A DNA stretch of 41,982 nt from Chrysophaeum taylorii (Eukaryota; Sar; Pelagophyceae; Pelagomonadales; Pelagomonadaceae), in assembly GCA_029834535.1 (NCBI GenBank), contig JAQMWT010000180.1:1-41982 (forward strand), given 5' to 3'. The first letter of the stretch is position 1; each line of letters opens with the position of its first letter. A program made the position numbers and the translations under genes. Under the pieces are notes generated by a model. The model did no database searches and was not told the origin of the DNA. It worked only from the letters and a program-made list of their open reading frames with translations. Shown piece by piece: positions 28,725-40,229 of this stretch.

Positions 28725-31466
28725 ATGTCAAAACAAAAACCAATATCCACTACGGATATCTACAAACAAGAACAAATCCTCGTTGATAAGATTAACGCAG
28801 GATTGCGTTTCCAAGACAATTCAACCAAGGTGAGCTTGCAAATTGAGGTGCTTCGCAGGCATATGACAAGTCCATATGTGGGCGCATTATTCTGCTTCGA
28901 TTCATATGAAGCTTACACCCGGAATGCTCCGGAGTATAATCAACTTCTTGAACAAGAAGTTGATATCATCTTCGCTCAATGGAAAGCTGAACAAGTAAAC
29001 GATTTAAACTTACCTGATGAAGATGCCCTGCCTGATCATTTTAAAACTTGGCATGTCAATTCATCACATCAACTAACAGTTGATGTCCGTAACAATCTCG
29101 AACGACTTTATTACCAAGAGTCCTATAATCTCGTTCGTCCCGAATTAAATGAGGATACTAAACGTGTCCTTAATCTATTAGATACCCGATTCCCTAAATC
29201 AATTGTGTATGATTCTTCTCTAACTAACATATCCTTTACAGGTCTCTCTAATACCGACTGGATCAATCACTGCGAAACTTATGCTGGTTTCTTGTACACA
29301 TTCTTTAACCTGGAATCACAAGACAAACCAGCACTCGCTATGTGGCCTTGATTAAAGAAGATACATGCACTTACTGCACATCCTAATGAACTACGTGCGG
29401 TAATGCTTTTAGCTTACCACTACTATGAGACAGTGTCTTGTACAGATGTTACTGAGCTTAAATCTCAGTTTAATGCAATGTCTTTAAATGTTAATTGGTA
29501 TGCCCATGTATTCGTCGAACAACTCCTTGCTTTCCAATCTCAGGCAAAGCAATTAAATTATGATGAAGCATCAATCCAATTTAATAACTCCATAATCACT
29601 CTTAAAGCTCACGAGGAGATCTACCGTCTATATGCTAATCCCTCGGATCACGAGCGCTATTCTCAACCTTTATTGGAATGGTGTAAACTCTACGAGACAC
29701 GCTCTAGGAACAACTCGATTCACGATCCTGAATTGTTAAAGCTAGTTGATCCTAACGACGTTCGTCCGTTATTGGAGTTCTTGTTAAAGATATACAATGA
29801 AACAAAGTTTTCCTCTAACCGACGCTTGGATAAACCCGCCCCCTGGATCCCTTACATCCCTGGTACTACCGCTACCAAGCCACCTAAGGTATTATTGATG
29901 GATACTATTCATCAATCCCACGACTCTCTAAACAACGCTTACTCGTTATTAGCTACTGTAGCTGGACAGTCTGGCTTCAACGCTCGTAAGCTTCGTAATG
30001 CAAAAGATAAAGCATCGACAATTTCACCTCGTGACACGTCGTACTATCGTCCACCTTCAAATTATAACGTCAATGGTACCAGCTTCGACCGTCCTGTCTA
30101 CTCACCCTCCTCTAACCGTAATGCACACTCTAATATGTCTCCTATGGACCGGGCTACTTATCAAGTTGATCGTCTTCGCCACCTGTTTGGTAAATTACAG
30201 GAAGCGAATCCCAACCCCTCTGCCGACTCTAAAATGGTACAGGAGGAAATGAAAAGCTTACTGAGTACCCTCTGGACAACCGCTTCTCAAGCTTCGACAC
30301 AGTCCTTAGATCCTGACGAAGCCACCCAAGTTCATCTCTACTTATCTCGAGTTGATACTATGTCCAATACCATATCGAACCTCTTAGAAGCCGATAGGGA
30401 ATCTCTTGTTTCAGAAGAAAAGTATCAAACTGAAACATCTGCTCCTAAAGCGTCCCCCAGTGATGCGGAGCAGAGGGGGACTGCTGATACAGAGAAAATG
30501 TTCCACACTTTTCTGTACATTAAAGATGATGAAATCGATAACATCCCTCGGCCGCTATTGCAGCACATAAATGCTAAAGCTCAGAATGCTATCGTTCGTC
30601 GTCAAGTTCGGGAAACTTCCTCGCACTCTGAGCTCCCCAATAATCTACCCAACGAAGATAATGAAGATGGCACAGATCCCCCTGTGTTACTACCAAAATT
30701 AAACGCTGGTTTTACACTCGTCGTTGTGCCTTCCGAACAAACGCAAAGTTTCATGACACAGTACGTGTTTGGTCAAAGCTCAACACATGCATGTTATGCA
30801 ACAATGCTTAAACTGTACAACGAGTACAATTTGCCGCTAATGACTACGCCAGGATATGCTGACACATGTGCTTCTCAACATGTAATCAACTTTAAACGCT
30901 ATGCTGATCCTATTCACATCGTAAAGCTACCCGAGTCCTTATCACCTGCTATCCAGACTGCTACGGATACGCAGAGAATCAAACATGCTATGATTATAAG
31001 GACCGTCATTCCCGCTCTCCCAAAGCATCCAAATGTGGGATATGTAAAGCTAGACGTTGCGCTTTTTCTACCCAAGCAAAACGACCATAACGATCCCGAT
31101 CTGCACATCATCAGTATGACTCAATGGGGAGAAGATAAACTTGGTATACATCTTTGTGGAGTTGAATTTAAAGGACAATCATATATCCAGAGTAAAATTG
31201 ATGATAATGTCAAGATTACTTTGTTTAGGCTCAGCAACCTGTTGCCATCTCTACCAATTTATTCGCTACAACAAGCAAAAGCGCGTAAAATGGAACTTCG
31301 CTCATTACAGTTCAGACTATGTGCTTTTAATGAACAACGCGAAATGCTTAAGCTATATTCCACCCTCATGGAACGCGCAATTTACGTCCCATGGCTTAGA
31401 ACCATCCTGGAGTCACTGCATTCGCAGCTGCCTTACATACGCAAGCATTTCCCACCTCCCGTATGA
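28725..31466 (+). CDS. gag-protease polyprotein of copia element B (one internal stop)
   Basis: Best-preserved gag-PR of the window: 913 codons from MSKQKPISTTDIYKQEQ to RKHFPPPV-tga, interrupted only by a tga at 29349-29351 where copy A has a Gln codon. Gag occupies most of the length; its C-terminal part contains a Ser/Thr-rich region and SDAEQRGTADTEKMFHTFL. The protease is near residue 710 with ADTCASQHVINFKRYADPIH, followed by KLPESLSPAIQT; the D-T-C variant of the active-site triad is shared with copy A. No CCHC knuckle is seen. The length is large for a copia gag-PR. Structural protein plus maturation protease; virus-like particle assembly is the expected role. Confidence 0.82.
31464..31466 (+). 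promoter_or_regulatory. In-frame UGA between gag-PR and methyltransferase, copy B
   Basis: Same site and context as in copy A (gta-TGA-cgca). The frame continues without another stop through RKVTTRLLYKAPATDSDDDD.. into the methyltransferase up to 32384. The reading frame is therefore maintained across the stop in both copies. Confidence 0.55.
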
Positions 31467-32604
31467 CGCAAGGTTACCACACGATTGCTTTACAAGGCAC
31501 CGGCGACCGACTCAGATGATGATGATGATGATGATGACGACGTCGAGCCCGACTGCTGGGCTGAAGCCATTCCTCGGACCGAGGAGGGGCAGCAGCAGGA
31601 GCAAACTGGGGATTCGGAGGGGGCGATGACGGACGTCAACTTCAATGTGGAGTTTGTAACTTCGTCTCCTAGCCCACGAACACCTACTGTAACTCTACTT
31701 TGCTCTGGGATGTCCACTCCTGCATTCTTGGCTTGCGCTTCTAATGATTTGCAAATCAACATCGACGTTAAAGTTCTTGTTGAGAGCGACGACAATATCA
31801 CGCACATGCTACGAAGACGTTTTGGTAATTCCATCGAAGTTTTCCCACCCCTACCTAAGTTTCTGACATATCTCCATCGAGCATCGGACGTTGAACGTGC
31901 ACGATATTACACCGATATAGTGGAATTGACATCACCATGTACAAATCGCAACATAATCAATGGGAGATCCATTTCCACCTTCGAGCGTGATATGGATGAT
32001 TCCTTGTTTCCAAGTGCTCTAAGTGTACTTGAGCTTATAAAGCCGCTCGTTCTTTTCATGGAAATGACACCACCACACTCCGCATCGTATGAAGATCATA
32101 TACGAGTTGCTAATCTCATCTTCTCAACGATGCACTATACGGTGGATATATGTGACCGATTTCCATGCTATCTATGTGGAGATTATCAAGCTAGAGAAAG
32201 ATGGATCCTCGTTGCACGTAAATATAACACCGGCCCTCTTGATCTGTTTTCATGGCCTAATAAACGAGTCACTTCCTTTCTGGACATTGCAGACCACGCT
32301 AATTCCATCAGTCGCAAGTTAATAGTCGACGAACCTTGGACGCAGGTCTTTCCTGACATACCATTGGACGCAGGTCTTTCCTGACATACCATTCGTGTCC
32401 ACACCTAAAACCTACAATATTTTCAGTCGTACAGGATCCGTGCGCTTAACTGTGACTGAGCTTGATATGCTGTTCCTTCGTCTGCACTCTAATAAAACAG
32501 TTGAACATCCTAGTCAAGATGAAATGGAGGGCATTTCTAACTTTCGCCTAGGATTCTTGACTAATTCAAGAAAACCACTTGCTTGCATGCATGAGATCCC
32601 CTAT
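31467..32604 (+). pseudogene. Cytosine-C5 methyltransferase-like domain, copy B (frameshifted)
   Basis: Same domain as in A: TVTLLCSGMSTPAFLACAS, VESDDN, ELTSPCTNRNIINGRS, LFMEMTPPHS, CGDYQARERWILVARK. It is preceded by an acidic, GC-rich segment (31490-31645) absent from A, encoding an Asp run from a (gat)n repeat and EEGQQQEQ. A 28-nt tandem duplication (32337-32364 and 32365-32392) shifts the frame before the motif IX region, which continues in another frame as SRTGSVRLTVTELDMLFLRL; a further small insertion lies near 32588. So B's enzyme is broken although the motifs are well conserved. Confidence 0.8.
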
Positions 32605-33000
32605 TGAACTCAAAGCTTTCGTGCTCCTCTATAATGTTATGGGACGCTTGTTCCCTAAATCTATCACATTACCTGTGTCCTTTCGTATTACAACTATCGA
32701 ATCTAACCAACCATCTCACAGGTTATTTTTAAATAAATCCTCTACTTCCTCCATCATTTACATCACCGGTGGAAGACATACAGGCGGAGACATAACAGTT
32801 TCTAACTGCTCTTCTAAATACCAGGCACATATAAATGCTTTTGGCGAAACCTATACCTTCCTAACACATGATGCCGGAATCGATAAGACTGCTTCTCTCG
32901 AACCTGTTACTGGTTTTCTTTGGCTTTGCCAAGCATACCATAATAATAATGAAAATCAAGACACGCGTCGTTTAGTACAAGCACTGGTCACCTATACTTC
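32605..33000 (+). pseudogene. Post-methyltransferase linker, copy B, truncated
   Basis: IELKAFVLLYNVMGRLFPKS, FRITTIESNQPSHRLFLNKS, GGRHTGGDITVSN and GFLWLCQAYHNNNENQDTRR match the linker of copy A in one open frame. It ends at 33000 where copy C's inverted LTR starts. No known domain recognised. Confidence 0.7.
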
Positions 33001-33394
33001 TGGAGAGATTTGACCCTCTCCGGGTACATGGTAGAGACTGCGTGCAGTCTTAGGCGTGTACAGACCATCCCGCTTGTCACATGCTACTACACAAGGTAGG
33101 GATTTAGGCCCTAACTCCTTAAGGACATTAGGTCCCATAGAAGCGTTTACACTGACAATGGGGAACGAAGTCTCTGTTAATTAAACAGAAAACCCGTACC
33201 CGACGGTACGCACCTAGGCCTACTCCAGGTTGGAAAAGAGCTTCAGACTGGGTTCTTCATGGTCGTGAAAGAAAGGGGCGGAAAGGTAAGGAAAAGGAAG
33301 AAAGAGGGAGAGCCGTATTACGGAGAAAACCCTCGTGTAGAGATAGGTGTGAAAATGTTCCAGTGTCGCACACATAATAGTGTAGCTCTCTGGA
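33001..33394 (-). repeat. 3' LTR of copy C, broken, inverted relative to B
   Basis: Reverse complement of the first about 400 nt of the LTRs at 20199 and 27827. On the minus strand it starts tccagagagctacactatta directly after the tract gaggggg (a polypurine tract), which defines the LTR's 5' end. It breaks off inside the strong hairpin of the LTR, exactly at the junction with B. Confidence 0.88.
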
Positions 33395-33401
33395 CCCCCT
33401 C
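33395..33401 (-). promoter_or_regulatory. Polypurine tract of copy C
   Basis: GAGGGGG immediately before the LTR start, the expected plus-strand primer site. Similar AGAGGGGGA runs occur inside gag and the integrase-RT linker of the same family. Confidence 0.65.
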
Positions 33402-33511
33402 AACGTGTGGAAACGGTTTATGCATTTCAGACGTTCTTGAGGCGGAACTTGTGCAATATACATGAAAACAGTGGACAATGGAACAAACAACAACAGAACA
33501 GGACAAATTAA

Positions 33512-35511
33512 TTATGATGTCGAGCGTGTTGTAATGTTACGCAAAGAAGCTGTATCAGTATCCACATCAGATGTATGGTCCAATTCATCTTCGCTATTAT
33601 CATCCAGTTCCTTTAACTCTGGAGAAGATGAATTATGAACATCAGATGGTGGGTCGTTAGTAGTGTTAGTATTGTGCGTAGTCATTGCATCACTCAAGGT
33701 AACCAAGGGTGATATGACAGATGAAAGGAAAGACATAGCAGAGTCGGGTGTAAGAGCGTGTAGATCCAATGCAGGAATAACACGATCATTTGCATCAGAC
33801 ATAGCTGCATGGAGATGATGAGCTGCTGCGTCGATTTGAACTTGCTGAGCCTCATTATGTATCTGGAGGGTTCTGTCCAATAGATGAGATAAGTGACCGA
33901 GAAATGATATGGACAAATACAGCAGAGGACGGGATTATGATGTCCTGATGCATCTGAAGACTTGACAAGATGTTGTCTAATAGAGACACATGCTTGATGT
34001 TCTCAATCACTTGGGTGTTTAAATTTTCGTAAGTCTCTTGCATCTGTGTGAGAGATGTTAATGCAAGCGATAGTTGTTGATCTTGCGCCATCAATTGCTG
34101 TTCGGTATTAGTGAGACGCAAGGATAAAGACCGAACCTCTTCTTTTAATTGATGTAAAGATTCAGTCATATTATCGTTAGTTTTATCTAGCGTGGGTTCA
34201 GCGGGTGGATTGTCGATCGGCGCTGGTGAAACATCTTCAGAAGAAGTATCATCTGAAAAGACATCACTTATGTCCGAAGGGTAGCCAACCTGGATTAGCA
34301 CATTTTTAAAGGCAGCTTGCTGTACAGGTGATAGTTGACGAAAATAATTAAGCATTGGCGGTAACGTCTCCGAGAGATTGCGTTAAATTGGTGGGAAACA
34401 TCATCAACGAAGCGTTCGACAAGCATTAAGCAGCTCGTCCGGGTTGGTTACTACGCATACTTTATCTTCAACAGAATGTAGAGACCAAGCTGCTACAAGA
34501 ATCTCAAGATTTACACTCGAGATAAAGGGCAGCCGAAGTAAAACATGCTGCTATCGTCAGGGTTAACAATGATTTTGGAGGCATCAACTTTAAGGGATGT
34601 CGCAGTTTGCATGATTGCCTCTTTGAGCTGCTTATTAATAGCAATGGACTTTCCAAGGCGGAGGATTATAGCTCTGGTGTGGGCAGCTGGATCGTTAAAG
34701 CAGGAAAGTTGGAAGGGCTGCTGACTGTTGCGAATTAAAGCTATCCCATGATGTGACCGATCGCACAGCGCACAAATCAACAAGAAGAAAGGGCGCGGTA
34801 CGTCGAAACAGTGGGATGCATGTTGCTCAGACGCGAGGTGATCCATGATTTGGCGAATCCTGTCAGTTTTAAGTTCATCTTCATTACAAATGATGAGGAC
34901 GACTGGTGTGCCTGGCGCATCAACTTTATTGTAGCACTTTGTACACGTCACATGTACTTCGACAACCCCTTTAATGGGTGGGAAGCGATGAAAACGGATA
35001 CCCTCGTTAGGAGATATAGCGGGGGCGTTTCGGTACGCTTAGTCTTGACACACAACACGGAGCTGAGATACTGGACGTTATCTACAAACTCTGTCTATTG
35101 TGCTTCCGTAAGCAGCTGCTGCAAAGACTTAAGCCAGGACTGGGGGTCCTTGTGTTGCGGAATAAGAAAGTTGGGTGGTGATGAGCCAAGAGCAGTAACG
35201 TTCCCGGACATCATCGCTAATACGTCAAATTTGCAATGTTTGAGCAGGAAATACTCAGACTTTGCTGCTTGCGATTTAGACTGTTGTTGGGCAGCTGCTT
35301 TGGGCGCCCTGGGCGTCACGGGCGTCGATTGATGTCCTTGCGCCACCGACAAATAGGTTTGATGTTTCCGATTAGGGGAACTAGTCGGTGCAGCGCTTGG
35401 AGTTAGAGCATTAAAAGGTGGAGACAGTGACAGTATACCACCACCGCGACCACGGTTCATGGTAGAGTGGCGTCGGCTCGCAGCATCTTTGTTTTTAGTG
35501 GGATTCATCAT
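33512..35511 (-). pseudogene. ORF3 region downstream of RNase H in copy C, function unknown
   Basis: About 2 kb between RNase H and the 3' LTR encodes extra protein in several frames. First MMNPTKNKDAASRRHSTMNR then GRGGG (35511-35095, basic, RGG-like). Then a Cys/His-rich stretch (34951-34511) with CTKC, HASHC and CALCDRSHH, spaced like a zinc-binding module. Then a coiled-coil-like part (34355-33855: LHQLKEEVRSLSLRLTNTEQ..) and an acidic Ser/Asp-rich end (33916-33512). No membrane segment typical of an envelope protein is evident. The frames are broken by stops and shifts, so boundaries are approximate. I do not recognise the protein. Confidence 0.55.
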
Positions 35512-35540
35512 GAGGAATCTCCATCATTTTATGTAGCATT

Positions 35541-38432
35541 TCACATTTTAGCAAGCCAGTATCCTGTGCATAGCAGGGTTAGTTTAAAGTCATTTCGGAC
35601 ATAATGGAGGGTAATGATTAACCATCTTGTTGAGCTGGGTTGTTGTAAGCCGAGTAACGTGCGAAATCTGCTGAAGAGTGGAGCTCCAAAGGGTTTGGTA
35701 AATCCATCGGCAATATTATGGGTACCGGAAACATGATGTAGGCGGATTCGTTTTAACTGTACGTAGTCACGTATACGGAACCAGCGTGTGCTGATAGCTT
35801 TAGCCTTAGTCGCGCTGTCGGGGTTATTTGATAGATGAATAGCAGAGGCCGAATCTCCAAGTATAGGACTGTTACGTATGAACGACATGTCCGATGGGAG
35901 GATTGTCGTGAGCATCATAATCTAGTAGCAAATCTTTCCCTGAAGGTTGGCGGAGATAGAAGTGAGGGTTTATAACGAATGCCATTTCCGTTAGCAATTT
36001 GCGTAACCAAACCACATCATCGGCACACATATTGAGGGCGATAAGTTCACTCTCATGCGTAGAAGTAGCTGTTATAGGCTGTAGCTTAGACTTCCGTGAG
36101 AGAACCAAACAAAGATGGCGTAGCCTGTTGTAGATTTGCGGTCTTGTTCATAGGAGGTGCATTATCGGCATCAACGAATGCGACCAGTGGATCAAAATTA
36201 CCTGAATTAACTTGTTCTTTAGTGTAGTCCAACATGGTGGCCATGTCAGTACGATTACCGATAAGAAGTCGAAGATGGTCCATTAGAGCGGAAGAACCAG
36301 AGTAGTACCAGAGGCGAAGATTACGATTTTCGGGCTTACGCAAGTAGCGGAGCGTTCCTGTTAGTACTGAACATGCAGAAATGCTGGATTATGCATTCCT
36401 CGAGAGCAACGACTAAGGCTTTGGGATAAATCAGGGCGAAATAATGGACAAAAAGTTTTGCAGTAAGGTGAAGATCGAAGAATAACTTGTCCATATCAGA
36501 AGATGGCTCTCGAGTTTTATACGTGGTTGATGGTGACATCGGTGTAGAAGTGGGACGTAACTGCATTAAAATGGGGTACTCTTCGAACAATGCGTCAAGT
36601 TTAGCCTGACAATCCAGTGATATAGAGCCATCTGTTGTACGCGTTATGCGCATGCCTAGGAGAGTATGGACTTCCTCGAAGGTGTCGACTGAGTATTCCT
36701 TTTTCAGGGCTTGCTGGAACTCACGACGTAGAGTTTCCGAAGTACAAGTAATGACGACGTCGTCTACTGAGAGCGTGCAAATTAGAAATGTAGCGTCAGC
36801 TTGGACTTTAGCGTAAATGCATGTGTCTGTTCGAAATCGTGTATAGCCTAATGAATCAAAGAAGCTGTTTATGGTTTGATTCCAAAGTGCAGGGCTCTGA
36901 CGCAATCCATAGAGAGATTAAGTAGCTTTGGGAGGCGGCGGCCTTGGTATTTAGTATCTTCGGGATCAAGAAGGTAAATGCCCTGTGGCAGTTTAACGTA
37001 GACATGCGAATCGATGGGAGCTTGAACAAAAGCGTTAGGGACGTCGACGTGATAGACGGGAATGCGCAGATGAGCTGCTAGCACCAAAACACAACGGATG
37101 CCGGTAAGGCTGTGCCATAGGGCTAAATGTGTTGAAGAAATCAGTGCCCGGAGAGGCTAAGAATCCTCGTAGTACCAGGCGTGCTTTATGTTTAATGTAC
37201 TGACCAGCAGCGTTGGTTTTTATACGTAGGACGAGACGGGTGTCAATAGGCTTTGAGTTGACCATTGGCAGCGCTAGTTTAAAGCAGCCAAACTTAACAA
37301 TGTCAAAAATCTCTTTGGAGATGGCAGCAACATAAGCTTTGCGATCAGCGTCTGAGAGACCTTTGAGGCAGTTCAATTCATATTCATCAATTTTGATATC
37401 TTTGGCTTGAATCTTGTATTCGTCCGAACCAACCGTGCTGGGATCATGAGTCGTCGTCAGATGAGTAATTGCGTAAACGACATTATCTGGCAGATGAGCG
37501 TGATCGGGATCTTCGATGAGTTGAACGACTAGTAGAGGAGCATCACCAAGGTGGGCTTCAATGTAATGCGATTGCACGGTGATATAGTCTTCGATGGCGG
37601 AGAGATGATGAGGCTCGGAAGCACCATAAGAAGCGTCATTATGATCCAAAATGGAGTGGGGCGTGAACAAAGCATAAGCATATTGAGCGGGAGGAACTTG
37701 AAAGGCGTGAGCATGTTCAGAAATTAAATGAACGAGAGCTTGAGGAAGGTGAAAGTCGGCAAGGTTGACGTCGTCGTAGAAGTGGACATGAGGAGCATCA
37801 GGCGATGGGTGGCTATGGCTCCTATGACACATAACTGAAGAGGACTGTGAAATCGCTTGGTGCACATGGTGATGAAGGGATGGTGTAAATTCCCCCTCTG
37901 GAGGTATAGCCGTCCAGTGGATGCCATGAGCGATATGAAGGGAGTGGAGGGTGGGGTCGCAGAATGTTATGTACTGCTTGGAGAGGTCATACTTGAAGTC
38001 GGCAAGCGTACCACCGGCTTGTTTATAAGCGGCAACAGTAGGCGAAGCAATACGAGTAAGAACATCCTTGAGATTGGTTTTGCGACGAGGCTGAGGGTGA
38101 TGAGGACCACGGGTGAGACAGAGGACATCCTGGGAATAGAGAGACCGATAAGATGGTAAAAGTGGGAGAGTGTCGGGAAACACTTCAGATGTAGGTGTGG
38201 TGGCGGAAGTAGCGGGTGCAGGAGCAGCTGGAGCACTTGCGGGAGCGGGAGAGGGGGCGTGGAGATGAGAAGAAGGAGTCCCCCTCTCATGGTCAGGGTC
38301 GGTAGGCATAGCATTCCCCCTCTGCGCCGCATCATTGGGGGTGCTGTGAACAGAGAAGGGAATGTCGGGTGAAGGTGCGGGAGGTGGATGTTGTTCATAA
38401 TCAGGAGGAGATTTAGAAATAAGATGGAGCAA
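35541..38432 (-). pseudogene. Reverse transcriptase and RNase H of copia element C
   Basis: Pro-rich linker, then RT and RNase H, with frame changes near 37100, 36900, 36340, 36100 and 35900. RT: KARLVLRGFLASPGTDFFNTFSPMAQ, YHVDVPNAFVQA, RQSPALWNQTINSFFDSLGY, LSVDDVVITCTS (again S-V-D-D), HTLLGMRITRTTDGSISLDC. RNase H: VAFVDADNAP, TATSTHESELIALNMCADDVVWLRKLL, SPILGDSASAIHLSNNP, IADGFTKPFG, the standard copia C-terminal domain. A stem-loop with CCCCC/GGGGG arms lies at about 38310-38345. Confidence 0.85.
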
Positions 38433-38439
38433 AGTCAGT

Positions 38440-40229
38440 TTAGAGGAAACACGGACTTGACCGTTTTCAGGATTAAGGACAACATCGGCTAAATGATTAA
38501 CTAACTAACTAACTAACTTCAGACCTCTCCCGAGCATGGGAGCCAGGCCGGACCGACAGGTGCCAGTCCGGAATCACGGGCCTGTAGACGAGGAGCGCCG
38601 AAAGGTCGGTCGGCGGAGAGTGACCATCAAGCTTGTCGCCATGCGACGAGGAGACCGCGATGTGACTGACAACCAACTCGTCGATAACCTTCCGTCTTCG
38701 CCCCCCGGCCATACCCCGTCCCACTGCGAACGTTCCGGCTGCCAACCGGCCCGCTCGGGATGATTACCATGGGGTGTTATTAAGGGGTTTATAACGTTAG
38801 CACCACATAAGTAGATGTAGGGACGGCATCGGGGTTCATATTTATGAAATTCGTTAGGTTCCAAATGCAAATAACAAACAGAACCAAAAGGTTTGAGGTA
38901 GTCTTGTTGGGGAACATTACATTGGTCTAACAAAACTTGTTGGGGGCTTAGGACTTTATTATAAATACGTTCGAGGAAACGCTAGGGAGGAGATTATATG
39001 ATTGGATAGCATGTATAACAGCCCACGGGTAGTGTGGTGCCGGATCTATTAGGGGGTGACCTTTATAGGATACATTAAGCATATGCCTGAGTCGTGTAGA
39101 CGCGGCAGTGGCTATGTGACCAACAGCGGCTTCGACTTCATGATTAAAGACATGTAAGTAAGGGGGAACGCGGACATATTAATACCATGTTCCACACGGA
39201 AGGGTTGTAACATGCTGGGATAAATAGGGTTTAAAGGAATCACAATAAATTTGTTTTAGTTGTACATGAACATAAGTAGAGCAAAATTGCGGACAAACTC
39301 AAGGGCGTTACAAAATTCGCTGGAGTTAGTGCTACGACAAAAGTACACTAACAAAAATTTAGAAATGAGACACTTTAAAACAATAATATGTCGAAAGGAT
39401 CCCCATTCCGAGAGCACAGAGACGCAACCACCGTCACATGCCCAAGCTTCACCAGGTTGAAAAATTTTTCGAATGATGGTTGCTTGATAAGGTGGTGTGG
39501 ATGAGGAAAGCGTTTTTTTATGAATCGTACAATCCACACAGAACTTACGGTAGGGTACGTCAGATGGGTGGTGTCCAGGACTGGCAATAACCTGAACAGC
39601 ATGGCTAGAATCACTGGAATGGTGAATGTTGTGAGTGATAGTATCACAACATAAGAGTTTTTATTGGAAATGTAGAACATAGTAATGGAACTCTGGTGTA
39701 ATGTTAAAGATGTATCTGTTGGGAATATATTTGTGAAGAAGGTTGACCTATAGTTTTTGGTTAGAGGAGCGTGATCAGGGTCAAACGATGGTGATAGTGT
39801 TAATGTACGCAAGTCGCAAACAAGCTGACGTAAGTGTTTATAAATTGTATGATATGTTCCAGCTGGAATAGCATTTGCGATGATATCACAGCATAGGTCA
39901 GGGGATAAAGACAAAAGAAAATTGATTTGGTATGCTGTTAAGTTATTGGCGCGTGCCAATTCGCGAGTTGAGTAGTGTCGAATGCGATCGAGTCGTGGAT
40001 CGTACACCGGCATACTAGCAAATCCACGAATGGTAAGAGTGGGAGTGTATATAGAATGAATTTTGGCACCCATCTTCCTATCGCTTGATGTTATAAAGCC
40101 CAAATATCTGCTTTGGGACAAATGCATGTCACATAAAGCAAATATTTTGTCGATAAATTCGAGACGGTTTTCCTGAGGGTAGAAGACAAAAGAATCGTGA
40201 AATACAGGAGAGGTATTGGAAACCTGCAG
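38440..40229 (-). pseudogene. Linker and integrase of copia element C, interrupted
   Basis: From right to left: DSFVFYPQENRLEFIDKIF and DMHLSQSRYLGFITSSDRKM (linker shared with A), GFASMPVYDPRLDRIRHYST, then an integrase zinc finger readable as NIHHSSDSSH and FCVDC in another frame (about 39630-39530), ACDGGCVSVLSEWGSF (first catalytic Asp), FLLVYFCRSTNSSEFCNALE, an RVEHG-type segment, and YLHLEPNEFHKYEPRCRPYI at the C-terminal side. Broken by frameshifts and by the retroposon at 38500-38759. Confidence 0.75.
38500..38759 (-). mobile_element. Short retroposon with (AGTT)n tail, copy 1, 5' truncated
   Basis: A GC-rich 260-nt insert in copy C, flanked by the 7-bp target-site duplication ATGATTA (38493-38499 and 38760-38766). 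On the minus strand it ends in a stem-loop (CTCCC..GGGAG) followed by gaggtctgaagttagttagt and further AGTT units. Removing it restores the integrase C-terminal frame seen in copy A. About 80% of copy 2 is present; the missing part is the minus-strand 5' end. SINE or 5'-truncated LINE. Confidence 0.82.

Larger units (their letters stand above)
27827..33000 (+). mobile_element. Ty1/copia-like LTR retrotransposon, copy B (3' truncated)
   Basis: Leader, a nearly intact gag-PR frame, the methyltransferase domain and part of the following linker. It is cut at 33000, where inverted LTR sequence of copy C begins. Its LTR at 27827 may equally be A's 3' LTR, giving a head-to-tail pair sharing one LTR, as expected from recombination between LTRs. 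Lesions: tga at 29349, a 28-nt tandem duplication at 32337-32392 and a small insertion near 32588. Confidence 0.88.
33001..40229 (-). mobile_element. Ty1/copia-like LTR retrotransposon, copy C (5' truncated)
   Basis: On the minus strand: linker and integrase (40229-38440), RT and RNase H (38432-35541), an extra ORF3 region (35511-33512), a polypurine tract (33395-33401) and a broken 3' LTR (33394-33001). The 5' half including gag, protease and methyltransferase is absent. It is the only copy in the window showing the 3' half of the element. A short retroposon is inserted at 38500-38759. Confidence 0.88.

Noticed and set aside
33512..35511. Envelope-like gene of a retrovirus
   Set aside because: No signal peptide or transmembrane segments are seen; the content is basic, Cys/His-rich and coiled-coil.
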